A DNA stretch of 64,000 nucleotides from contig JAJEKV010000158.1 of the NCBI GenBank assembly GCA_021234155.1, positions 739,820 through 803,819 of the forward strand, given 5' to 3'. The position numbers and the translations under genes are program-made. The DNA is from Isoetes taiwanensis (Eukaryota; Streptophyta; Lycopodiopsida; Isoetales; Isoetaceae). Position 1 is the first letter of the stretch. Each line of letters begins with the position of its first letter. The notes beneath the pieces are model-generated. The model was not told the origin of the DNA. It saw only the letters and a program-made list of their open reading frames with translations, and made no database searches. Below, piece after piece: positions 54,732 to 64,000 of the stretch.

Positions 54732-57700
54732 TTACCGAGGCGGAGCTTTCCCTACCGGTGCTCCTCGGGGAGGGCAAATGCCAATGCCTCCCTTCGGGAA
54801 CCCGGTTTCCCTATCCGGCCGTTGAATTCTCCATTCAAGTAACTTGCTCGGCGAGGCTCAAAAATTCAAGATCGTCCAGGAGAACATATAAAACCGCAAA
54901 AGTGTCCCCGGTCGGTAGGTGTAGAAACCCAAGTGTTTTGTCGTTCGGGCAGTACAAAGGCTTCGAATGGAGATTTGACTTCGCCATGTCATCCTAAATA
55001 CCGAAATTACCCTATAGACCAAGTTACGGTCATTTTTGCAAAAGAAAAGAAACCCGAACCCTCTACATGACCGGTATTCTCCACCCTCCGCAAAAGGCCA
55101 ATTCACACTACTTAACGTGTTGGACATGAGCTACTTTGGTGCGCCCGGGGCGGGGGTGGTCTTCGCCCACCGAACCTTGGTCTCCAGGATAATGTCGATG
55201 TTTCGAGTCCGCTGGGCAGTCAGGATCACAGTTAGGGGGTGGGAGAGTTGTTCCGCCCAGTGGCAGGACCTTCCAGAGCGGACCTTTTGGGGCCCACCTT
55301 CTTTCCGGGAAGGTTTTGGGGGCTCTAAGATTCTTCCCAAGCGCCAATGCCCTCCCCACTACCTCATGACATTGTGCAGGATCCTGGTCCAATCGACCGG
55401 TATGGCCTCCAAAAACGTAAACCCCGTGGTGTTGCTAGGTTATTGTAGGGTTTACGTTATGGAGGTCGAAGTTTTATTCGGTTGCACTTGAGACATGGTC
55501 GAAGTCTGCATTGAAAACCGAAGCAATAAAACCGGCGAAATGGGGTTTGGATTTACCGAGGCAAGGCTTTTCCTACCGGTGCTCCTCGGGAGGGCAAATG
55601 CCAATGCCTCCCTTCCGGAAATCTGGGTTTCCCTATCCCAATCGTTGAATTCTCCATTCAAGTAACTTGCTTCGAAAGCAAAGCTCAAAAAATTCAAGAT
55701 CTGTCCAGGAGAACATATCAAACCACAAAGTGTCCCGCGGTCGGACGGTGTAGAAAACCAAGTGTTTTGTCGTTCGGGCGTTACAAAGACCCGAATGGAG
55801 ATTTGACTTCGCCATGTCGTCCAAAAACCGAAATTACGCTAGAGACCAAGTTACACGGTCATGTTTTGCGACAAAAGAAACACGAACCCTCTACATGGCA
55901 GTATTCTCGCACCCTCGATTAAGGCCAATTCACTACAAGCGTGTTGGACATGAGCTACTTTGCGCGTCCGGGAGTTGGGGGTGGTCTTACGCCCATGAAA
56001 CTTGGTCTCCGGTAATGTCGATGTTTCGAGTCCGTCGGATCGCATCACGATTCGGGTGGGAGAGTTGCCCGTCCGCGGGCCGGGGACCTTCGAGAGAACC
56101 TTTGGGACGAACTTCTTCGGAAGGTTTTAGGGCTCGCTCTTTCAAGGCCAATGCCCTCCCACTACCTCATGACATTGTGCAAGATCCCGGTCCAATCGAC
56201 CCAGGGGTATGGCCTCCAAAATGTAAACCCCGGTGGGTTGCTAGGTTATTGTAGGGTTTACGTTATGGAGGTCGAAGTTTTATTCGGTTGCACTTGAGAC
56301 ATGGTCGAGAAGCCGCAGATTGAAAACAGAAGCAATAGAAACTGACGAAATGGGGTTTGGATTTACCGAGGCAGGCTTTCCTACCAGTGCTCCTCCGGGC
56401 GGGCAAATGCCAATGCCTCCCTTCCCGGAACACGGTTTCCCTATCCGACCGTTGAATTCTCCATTCAAGTAACTTTGCTTCGAAGCAGGCTCAAAAATTC
56501 AAGATCCGTCGGGAGAACATATCAAAGCACAAAGTGTCCTGCAGTCGACGGTGTAGAAAACCAAGTGCCTTGTCGTTCGGGCAGTACAAAGGCCCCGGAA
56601 TGGAGATTTGACTTCGCCATGTTGTCCGAAACAACGAAATTACCCTATGGACCAAGTTACACGGTCATTTTTTACAGAAAAGAAACACGAACCCTCTACA
56701 TGGCAGAGCCTCGCGACCCTCCGCTAAGGCCAATTCACTACTTAACGTGTTGGACATGAGCTACTTTGGCGCTTCCGGGCGGGGTGGTCTTCTACCCACT
56801 AAACTTGGTCTCCGGGGTAATGTCGATGTTTCGAGTCCGCATTGGCAGAGTCAGATCACAGTTCGGGGGGAGAGTTTGCGGGTTCGTGGCGAGGGACCCT
56901 CCGAGAGGACCTTTGGGTGAACTTTACGGAAGGTTTTAGAGCTCTCCCTCCAACGCGTCAACCCCTCCCACTACCTCATGACATTGTGCAAGATCCTGGT
57001 CCAATCGACAGGAAATAGCCTCCAAAGCGTAAACCCCGCGGTGTTGCTAGGTTATTGTAGGGTTTACGTTATGGAGGTCGAAGTTTTATTCAGTTGCACT
57101 TGAGACATGGTCGGAGAAGCCGCAGATTGAAAACCGAAGCAAGAAACCGACAAAATGGGGTTTGGATTTATCCTCCTCCCGTGTCGCAATTAGAAGTCAA
57201 GAACACATTTTGTAGTAGCAAATTTTTGGAATGATTCGGGATTGCCAATAGATCCAAAGTCTGTTATTTCAGGGTTGCCATGGCTCATGCATGTTGAAAA
57301 AGGTACACCAGGTTCCAAGTGCAACTGACCACGTTTTGGCCTCCATAACGTAAACCCTACAATAACACGGCAAGGCATGTGGTTTGCGTTTTGGAGGCCA
57401 TACCCTAGCCGATTGACCGGGATCTTGCACAATGTCATGAGGTAGTGGGAGGGTGTTGACGCTTGTAAGAGGGGAGCCCTAAAACCTTCCGAAAGAAGTT
57501 CGACCCAAAGGTCCTCGGAAGGTCCCCGCCACTGGACGGGTAACTCTCCCACCCGTGAACGGGTGATCCGACTCGCCAACGGACTCGAAACATCGACATT
57601 ACCACGGAGACCAAGTTTCATGGGCAGAAGACCACCCCCGCCTCGAAGCGGCAAAGTAGCTCATGTCCAACACGTTCAGAGCCTTAGCGGAGGTGCAAAA

Positions 57701-58452
57701 TACCGCCATGTAGAGGGTTAGTGTTTCTTTTGTCGTAAAAATGACCCGTGTAACTTGGTCCGTGAGGGTAATTTCATTGTTTTGGACGACATGGCGAAGT
57801 CAAATCTCCATTAGGGGGCCTTTGTACTGCCCGAACGACAAAGCATTTTGGGTTTCTACACGGCCGATTGCTAGGACACTTTTGGCGTTTTATATGTTCT
57901 CGGGGACAGATCTAGAATTTTTGAGCCTGCTTTCGGGGCAAGTTACTTGAATGGAGAATTCAACGGTCGGATAGGGAAAACGGTTCCGGGGAAGGGAGGC
58001 ATTGACATTTGCCCTCCCGAGGAGCACCGTAGGAAAGCCCGCCTCGGTAAATCCAAACCCCATTTCGTCGGTTTTATTGCTTCGGTTTTCAATCGGCGGC
58101 TTCTCGACCATGTCTCAAGTGTAACGGAATAAAACTTGACCTACATAACGTAAACCCTACAATAACCTAGCAACGCACAGGGTTTACGTTTTGGAGGCCT
58201 TACCCTAGTCAGATTGGACCAGGATCTTGCACAATGTCATGAGGTAGTGGGAGGGCGTTGACGCCAGAAGACGGAGCCCTAAAACCTTCCAGAAGAAGTT
58301 CGACTCAAAGGTCCTCTCTGGAGGGTCCCTCGCCAATGACGGGCAATCCTCCCACCGCAGAATCGTGATCCGACTGCCAACGGACTCGAAACATCGACAT
58401 TACCCTGGAGACCAAGTTTCGTGGGTAGAAGACCACCCCTGCTCCCGGAAGT
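54732..58452. repeat. Array of about 810-bp units in +,+,+,-,- arrangement
   Basis: Direct copies at 54,732-55,552, 55,553-56,362 and 56,363-57,170; inverted copies at about 57,318-58,050 and 58,051-58,452 (the last truncated). Landmarks in every unit: 'ttaccgaggc', 'ccgttgaattctccattcaagt', 'gtgttggacatgagctac', 'cctcatgacattgtgca', 'gtaaaccc...gggtttacg'. A 150-bp unrelated spacer (57,171-57,317) separates the arms. No conserved reading frame across the copies. Confidence 0.85.
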
Positions 58453-59054
58453 GGTCGACTTATGCATAATGCAATATCATCCATAAGCATATTGAGAAAT
58501 CCTCAAACGAAGTATCTTAAAAAAGGAAGTTACAATGAGAAAGAATTAGATAGTTGGGCATTACCCACTAATCTAAATCTGAAGAAAGTTAGTGGATAAG
58601 ACTGCAAGAGGGTTGGGTTCACGGTAGGGCTGAACTTTCCGATGGGACACGAGCAACTAATTTTCACCATCGTCCTAGATAAATCACACTAAGTCTAGAC
58701 AGAAAATAATTTCGGATAAACAAATTAAGTAGTGCCAAATGGATAGTTAAGCTGTTTCAAATAGGAATTGTCAATTCTATTGCATCCATACTCCTTAGGA
58801 AGCTTAGTCAACGATTTAAAGGATTCCTATGGAAGTATGACAAAAGATATTCGATGCAATTGTTTGGAATTGGGGAGCTGCCAAACTATAACGTCTAACC
58901 ACTAGTTTAGAGGATTACCATGCAGAGGAGCTCTGATACCTTCGTGCACATGACTCGGAAGCAAGGTTTTCCCGAGCAAGGTTTTCCCGAGTTTGTGTTT
59001 AGGTTTAAGGTGTTAGCTGTGGTATTTTGCTTGCTCCAACAATAACATCTCTAA
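58453..59054. other. Stretch between arrays inside the TIR element
   Basis: No gene or repeat recognised, except a short duplication 'gcaaggttttcccgag' at 58,963-58,994. Confidence 0.4.
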
Positions 59055-59200
59055 TTCTTAGTGCAAATCGTCTAAGTGCAATAAGTTATCTTGTTTTTCA
59101 AAGAACCATTGGATTCTTAGTGCAAATCGTCTAAGTGCAATAAGTTATCTTGTTTTTCAAAGAACCATTGGATTCTTAGTGCAAATCGTTAGAAAGAACC
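59055..59200. repeat. 59-bp tandem repeat, about 2.5 copies
   Basis: 'ttcttagtgcaaatcgtcta...caaagaaccattgga' starting at 59,055, 59,114 and 59,173. Confidence 0.85.
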
Positions 59201-59279
59201 ATTGGATAAGATAAATTAGATACAATTAAAACCATTGGATGACGTGGATAACTATTGGATCGTCTATAGCGAACCTTAG

Positions 59280-59790
59280 TACCAACTAGATATAGGCATG
59301 GTTTAATTGTGTTCCACTACTGATACCCAAAATGGGGGGGATAATGTTAGGATATTGCGTAGTCTTGCCATTTTATAATGCTTGGGGATTTGTTGCAATG
59401 GTCCTATTCCCCATAAACAATTACATCTCAAATTCTTAATGGTCTAAATTATACCAAGATGTAGGAACGGTTTAATGGTGTTCCACTAACGATATCAAAA
59501 TGGGGAATAATGTTAGGATATTGCATGGTCTTGCCATTTTAATGCTTGGGGATTTGTTGCAATGGTCCTTTCCTCCATAAAGAAATACATCTGACAATTC
59601 TTAATGGTTTGTTATGCAAAAATGTAGGCGTGTTTAATGGTCTTTCTCTAACAATATCCAAAATGTTAGGATATTGTTAGGATTTTTGCGGGTCCTATGA
59701 CATTAATGCTTAGGGATTTGTTGCAGTGGGTCCTGCACCCCCTCAAGGAATACAAATCAAATTCTTGATGGTTTTGTTATGCAAAAATAG
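59280..59790. repeat. About 163-bp tandem repeat, three copies
   Basis: Shared landmarks 'ggtttaatggtgttccacta', 'aatgttaggatattgc', 'aatgcttggggatttgttgcaatgg'. Copies shorten to the right. Confidence 0.8.
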
Positions 59791-59819
59791 GCGTTAAATA
59801 ATTGAAGTAGTTGAAGTAA

Positions 59820-60340
59820 CTTGTCTTACATGGAATACTAGTATAAGGACATGTGATGGGTGCCAAGCATCACATGTAGCAAATCAAGTACTGGTCCTAC
59901 CACTATAAAGACCCGTGATATGGAAGGATAAGACATGTAGAGAATCAAGTATTCTTTCCTACTTCTATAAAGACATGTGACAATAGAAGTATTACACATG
60001 TCGTAATTCATGTATTCTTTCTTACAATGCCACAGCAAATAAAGTACTCTGTCCTACTACTATAAAGACATGTGACATGGAAGCATACGACATGTAGAGA
60101 ATCAAGTATTCTTTCCTACTTCTATAAAGACATGTGACAATAGAAGTATTACACATGTCGTAATTCATGTATTCTTTCCTACAATGCTTTAGTAAATAAA
60201 GTACTCTGTCCTACTACTATAAAGACATGTGAATGGAATCATAGGACATGTAGAGAATCAAATATTCTTTCCTACATCTATAAAGACATGTGACAATAGA
60301 ATTATTAGACATGTAGAAATTCAAGTATTCTTTCCTACAG
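59820..60340. repeat. About 158-bp tandem repeat rich in ACATGT
   Basis: 'ctactataaagacatgtgacatgg', 'gacatgtagagaatcaagtattctttcctac' and 'acatgtgacaatagaagtattacacatgtcg' recur three times or more, just inside the right terminal repeat. Typical place for transposase-binding subterminal repeats. Confidence 0.8.
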
Positions 60341-60514
60341 TGGATTGTATTATAAAATGACATGTCACAATAGAGGAAACTACAAAACAACAATGGATGT
60401 TTTAGTCCACTGAAAAAAGAACACCATTATCGAACAAAACCATACCTCCACAAATCCACATGTAGGATTCTTTGAAAACAGGACATGTAGACCTACCAAA
60501 ACTGATGTTTTCCA

Positions 60515-60542
60515 CAGTGGACCAAAAACCGGGGTGAGTGTG
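60515..60542 (-). repeat. Right terminal inverted repeat
   Basis: Pairs with 50,783-50,810. Confidence 0.85.
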
Positions 60543-61050
60543 AGAGGACTCTGAAATGCTGTACAATAACATATGCTCAATGCTTATTCAGGGCATTTGG
60601 ACAGAAGAGGCTAATAACTGGCAACATAAGGGGAAAGCTGATTTCAAGGTCAAAAATGCATACAGATTTCTGATGAAGGATCAGGCCATGACCATGCACA
60701 TTAAATGGCAAATTGGGAAGGAAAGGTGTGCTAAGAATCTTAAATTCTTGTGGTCCAGCCCTATCCCTCCCAAGATTAAATCATTCATGTGGCAGTTGTG
60801 GCACAGGGCCCTAGCTACGAACAACAAAAGATATAGGATTCAGATGACAGACTCAGATATTTGTCCTAGGTGTATGTCTCACAAGGAAGATGAGGACCAT
60901 CTCTTTAGGACTTGCCTGTGGTCAGAATGGGTATTGGAGCTTGCTTCAAATTTGATAGGCACTGACCTTATTTCCCTAAGTTCTGCAGATTTCTTTATGC
61001 CCGAGCAACCTACGGACTGGAGGGTTTATATCATCCTATGGAGAATATAG
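60543..61050 (+). CDS. LINE ORF2 C-terminus with zinc-binding domain (zf-RVT)
   Basis: Directly continues the frame left at 50,782 once the TIR element and one AGA are removed ('SGE' joins 'EDSEMLYNN'). It contains 'NAYRFLMKD', 'SPIPPKIKSFMWQLWHRALATNNK' and the zinc-binding box 'CPRCMSHKEDEDHLFRTCLWSEWVLELA' (CX2C, H, C). It ends with TAG at 61,048-61,050 where the family has Trp ('LWRI', stop, 'KGRNEFIF'), one G-to-A step. The frame beyond the stop goes on for about 35 codons. Confidence 0.85.
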
Positions 61051-61657
61051 AAAGGAAGGAATGAATTCATCTTCAATGATGATATCATTCACCCAGAAGC
61101 TGTTATAAAACAAATTGAATATGACATTAGATGGATAATTGCAGCAGGTTAACTTTTCATATAATGATCCAAGTTCTGGTGCTTTGCAGGGACAATTTTC
61201 ATGTTGCTGCGTAAACTCAAGTGGAAAAGAATGGACGAGCAAGTGAATAAGGAATGGGTGAAAGTTTTTGGGCCTTCGAACCCGGAAGAGCACGATATGC
61301 CTTGCTTCTGTGGATGTTGTTGTGATCAAAATTATGATGCCCGCAGAGGCATGATCTGTGAAGCCAAGGATAGCAAGGGGCGTTTTAGCATGACGATGGC
61401 GGAATCCTGCATCTGCATTTTCTGTACTCTCTCGATGATGGTTAGAGGCAGAGGTCGTAAAATGGGGAATCTGAACCTCAAATCCCATTTCTAGCTTTAT
61501 TTTATTTCACCTTTGGACAGTCCCCTATAAGCTGTTGTGAACTTATGTATATGGCCCAGGCTTTTTTCTCTGTTTATCTTTTTAAGACTTCCCTGTAAAA
61601 AGTAGTTTTGTAATTATACTTCTATAAATATACTCATAAGCCTTCAATCAAAAAAAA
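61051..61657 (+). other. LINE 3' end and poly(A)
   Basis: End of the zinc-domain region and the 3' UTR. A frame at 61,201-61,494 is open but without a known domain. The element closes with 'caatcaaaaaaa' and the target duplication. Confidence 0.6.
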
Positions 61658-61674
61658 GTAATTAAAACGCATTG
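61658..61674. repeat. LINE target-site duplication, right
   Basis: Identical 17-mer to 45,079-45,095. The host gene frame resumes inside it. Confidence 0.95.
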
Positions 61675-64000
61675 TGGGCTCTTGGGGGAAGGAAGAAGAG
61701 AAAGGATTCCCTGAGCCAAGAAGTGATTGAAAAGGTTGTGGATTATTGGACAAACTGCACTAGAGTTTTGCCTAACTTCAAGGACGTCAGATCTGGTAGA
61801 GGAAAACTTCCTAAGCATCCAACACATTACCTTGTGGTGAGCCAGGTATACTATCTGTATCAGTTTTTTACTAAGTCTTTTTCACGTTTACTAATACTAA
61901 TATTTTTTATAAGTTGTGAAGTATTGATTCTAATATAATCTGCTAATAGAATTAATCTGCACATTCTTCTCGTGGTAGCAAGTCTTAGTGCTATTGATGG
62001 TTGATAATGGATCATTTTTTGATATAGTGCTAAGGTTTCTCACCTTTATAATGTTGGTGCCACGTTTAGTAATTGTGTTGATGTTAGTGCCACTGTTAGT
62101 GATTTTGTAAATGATAGTGCTAATATTACTAATTTCGTTAATGTTGCTCCACTGTTAGTAATTTTGTCAATGTTAGCACTAAACTTAATCTGTAGTTGGT
62201 GAAGCACCAGCTACCACTACAGATTAGCAATGCTTTCATCTCAATGTCCTAGCACTGGTTAATGGTTTGGTTTGCTAAGGGTTATGTTGTAATGCTAATG
62301 GAATCAGTAATTAGTTCTAAGTTGCTATTCATTAGCAGTTGTTTTTTCTAGTGGAGCATTAGCATTTACTAAGTAGTGTTCTATTCTTAAGAATTCTTCA
62401 GTAGTTTCAAGCAAGACAATCCAGATGTTCAAATTAAGCAGAGAGCCTTTGAGAAATTAAAGTCTTACTTTGTTGTAAAGCTATCTGAATTCAATACCTG
62501 TTGTTGCGTCTATCATGAGAGGATGTCAATGCTGTGAAGAACATGAGGAAAAAGTCCATGGTGCACGGTGCAGATTGCACCTGTGAGTGCAAGATATGTG
62601 ACCACACGACAAGTCAAGTAGGGTGCAATGCAGAAGACATGTTTAGCGGCCCGACCGGTGACATGTGGAGAAGCATGGTTTGCCCAAAGCCTGAAGATGA
62701 GGAGTGGCACAATGAAGCATGCTTGTCAGGAACCTGCAGCAAATGTGGTATGGACAAAATGGAAAGGCGTCCAAAAGAAGAAACAAAGGACAGTACCTCA
62801 AAAATCACTTGGAAGAACATAGACTACATTGAAATTGGTAAAGATAAAAATGGCAAATCCAAAAAGAATTGAGCATCAATATTTCTGAGACTTCACCCAA
62901 TGTTTTGATGGAAACCTTCAGATCTAAAGCAAAGGAGTTTATGACACATAATTTCGGGTATAAATGGCGCAAGCCATGTTTAGACAACTCTTGAACAGGT
63001 TTGCTGATGATACTATTGTATCAGTGGTTGACTTTGCAGAGAATTACTCTTTCAAGGAGCAGAATGAAGTCCAGTCCAAGCATTGGCATAATGAGCAGAA
63101 TCACTATTCTTGTGCACCTCACATATAGAAGGGATCCCGAGAGACAAGGAATGATCAAGGGAAGAACATTTTATATATCTTATGACGTAAAACATGATTC
63201 TTTGTTTGTGAAACATTGCTTTCTCTTACACAATCATTGGATGCAAGAGAAGGAAATCACTTTGAAGAAGCATTATGTCTTCTCAGATGGTGCAGCCCCA
63301 CCAATTCAAAGGTAAAAAAATCATTTTACTTTGATGCTAGATTCAAATCTTTAACAGTTTAGACATGATGTGGAACTTTTGGTGCTCCGGCCATGGGAAG
63401 GGAGAACATGATGGTGCGGGAGAGAAAGAATAAAGAGGGCTTTGAGAGCAGCACGCGGTTGAGGGCGCAAAAGCAAGATGATCAATGCACACGAGGTGGT
63501 GGAATGGCTAAAAAGCGGTACATATCAACAAGAAAGACCCACAACATATAAAAAGAAGATTCAAACCGTAAGTAGAACTTTTTGGGAGGTTGAAATAGGG
63601 CAACCGACGGACGTAAAAAATCGATTGGGAAGCACGCCCTATTGAAGGATCTAGAAACCTTCATTGTTTCCATGGGTGTTCAAATCACATGACACATTTA
63701 CAAAGTCGAAACCCTCTTGCTTTTGCACATATTGTTTAGATTTGAATTGGGAATCTTGCCCCAATGTATCATATACTAAGAAGTTTGAACTAGTTGTGGT
63801 ACAACCCATCAAAGCTATTATTGAAGAATAAGTACATGATGAAGGAGAAGAAGCATATATTAGCAGCACTGACTTATGTAGCATGCAAGTATCTATAGGT
63901 GATGTCTTTGCAGTGGTGGCTCCAAATAACAATCACGAGAATGTGAAATTCTACCTTATCCTATGTACCAAAGCTAAGTACTTGGTGTTAGAAGACTTTG
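61658..64000 (+). pseudogene. Transposase-like Cys-rich gene, 3' part (runs off the window)
   Basis: The first exon continues 'LWALGGRKKRKDSLSQEVIEKVVDYWTNCTRVLPN...KHPTHYLVVSQ' to a GT donor at 61,846. After an intron, 'FKQDNPDVQIKQRAFEKLKSYFVVKLSEFNTCCCVYHERM' (about 62,412-62,525) leads, across a frameshift, to the Cys cluster 'CTCECKICDHTTSQVGCNA...MVCPKPEDEEWHNEACLSGTCSKCGMDKM'. Then 'FADDTIVSVVDFAENYSFKEQNEVQSKHWHN' (about 63,000), 'FYISYDVKHDSLFVKHCFLLHNHW' and 'HYVFSDGAAPPIQ' give a DDE-like spacing of Asp. An intron (63,312 to about 63,352) is followed by 'MMWNFWCSGHGKGEHDGAG', and a last block at about 63,830-64,000 has 'IGDVFAVVAPNNNHENVKFYLILC'. At least three frameshifts and several stops: a dead copy. 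Family from memory, no formal name known to me. Confidence 0.55.

Larger units (their letters stand above)
50783..60542. mobile_element. 9.76-kb TIR transposon nested in the LINE, CACTA-like
   Basis: The left end is CACACTGACCCCGATTTTTG; the right end, read inward on the other strand, is CACACTCACCCCGGTTTTTG. About 25 of the first 28 bases match. Both sides are flanked by the 3-bp AGA (50,780-50,782 and 60,543-60,545), and excision at these points restores the LINE frame exactly, which fixes the boundaries. A 3-bp duplication fits CACTA (En/Spm) elements, but the ends read CACAC, not CACTA. No transposase is recognisable, so it is non-autonomous. ACATGT/ACACGTG-type motifs are frequent near both ends, as subterminal repeats would be. 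Contents: AT-rich left arm, exon-like pieces, a proline-rich fragment, a 19-bp minisatellite, a +,+,+,-,- array and three further tandem arrays on the right. Confidence 0.85.
45096..61657 (+). mobile_element. Full-length-type L1 LINE, interrupted by a TIR transposon
   Basis: From 5' to 3': leader (45,096-45,857), ORF1 (45,858-47,757), ORF2 with endonuclease (47,760-48,640), reverse transcriptase (48,640-50,782), zinc-binding domain (60,543-61,050), 3' UTR and a short poly(A) at 61,651-61,657. Flanked by a 17-bp target duplication. Without the TIR element (50,783-60,542 plus one AGA) it is about 6.8 kb, a normal full length for plant L1. Loss of the polymerase active-site box and several stops make it inactive. 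Confidence 0.9.

Noticed and set aside
54044-54842. Trp/Leu-rich open frames on both strands
   Set aside because: They are by-products of the 19-bp minisatellite period.
55036-58132. Short open frames in the 810-bp units
   Set aside because: They differ between copies and strands; no conserved protein across the five units.
50788-60537. TIR element boundaries at CCCCG with a TGA duplication
   Set aside because: An alternative reading gives TGA at 50,788-50,790 and 60,535-60,537, but excision there leaves the LINE out of frame, while the CACAC/AGA reading restores it and extends the inverted ends.
61036-61488. 150-codon open frame on the minus strand
   Set aside because: Antisense to the LINE zinc-domain tail and 3' UTR; no domain.

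Overview
This is nuclear DNA of a land plant, and almost all of it is transposon-dominated heterochromatin. Plant hallmarks are an intronless G-type lectin receptor kinase, Ty3/gypsy elements with an Athila/Tat-like pol and a tRNA-Asp-type primer site, plant L1 LINEs, an autonomous Helitron, GT-AG introns and a plastid-protein (DUF1995-like) gene fragment. I cannot name the species; the repeat density and eroded families would suit a large gymnosperm or fern genome (inference only).

Layout. 0-3 kb: an eroded FCP1/HAD-phosphatase-like gene, a second unidentified eroded gene, and a family of near-perfect palindromes (CTCGACTCGCGAGTCGAG). 3-6.4 kb: eroded coding pieces and a duplicated block, one copy of which carries a MITE-like insert. 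6.8-9.4 kb: the receptor kinase, complete except for one missing base before the kinase domain. 9.9-10.4 kb: tRNA-derived repeats. 10.7-15.5 kb (minus): a nearly full Helitron Rep/helicase, broken by nonsense codons and a 29-bp duplication. 17.5-20.8 kb: a solo LTR piece, a DUF7869-like transposase-derived gene and a DUF1995 gene fragment with an intact 67-bp intron. 21.3-31.4 kb: an Athila/Tat-like gypsy element (gag, PR, RT, RNase H, INT, extra 3' ORF), interrupted by an unclassified insert and by a poly(A)-tailed LINE fragment. It ends in PPT-LTR-PBS followed directly by the gag of a second element. 32.3-42.8 kb: four tandem units (two about 1.85 kb, two about 3.4 kb), each with a reverse-transcriptase fragment, a tRNA-like segment and a perfect heat-shock element upstream of a TATA box on the minus strand. 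43.1-44.5 kb (minus): the other half of that gypsy polymerase.

44.5-64 kb is a nested structure that can be read exactly. A large Cys-rich transposase-like gene (44,483 to beyond 64,000) was split by an L1 LINE with a 17-bp target duplication (45,079-45,095 and 61,658-61,674). The LINE was then split by a 9.76-kb TIR transposon (50,783-60,542) with 3-bp AGA target duplications; removing it restores the LINE reading frame. The TIR element has almost no recognisable genes. It is built of minisatellites, a +,+,+,-,- array of about 810-bp units and a proline-rich gene fragment.

A recurrent signature is nonsense codons that single C-to-T or G-to-A changes explain, as expected of methylated, silenced DNA. 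Some indels between array copies cluster at CAG/CTG sites and may be sequencing error rather than biology.
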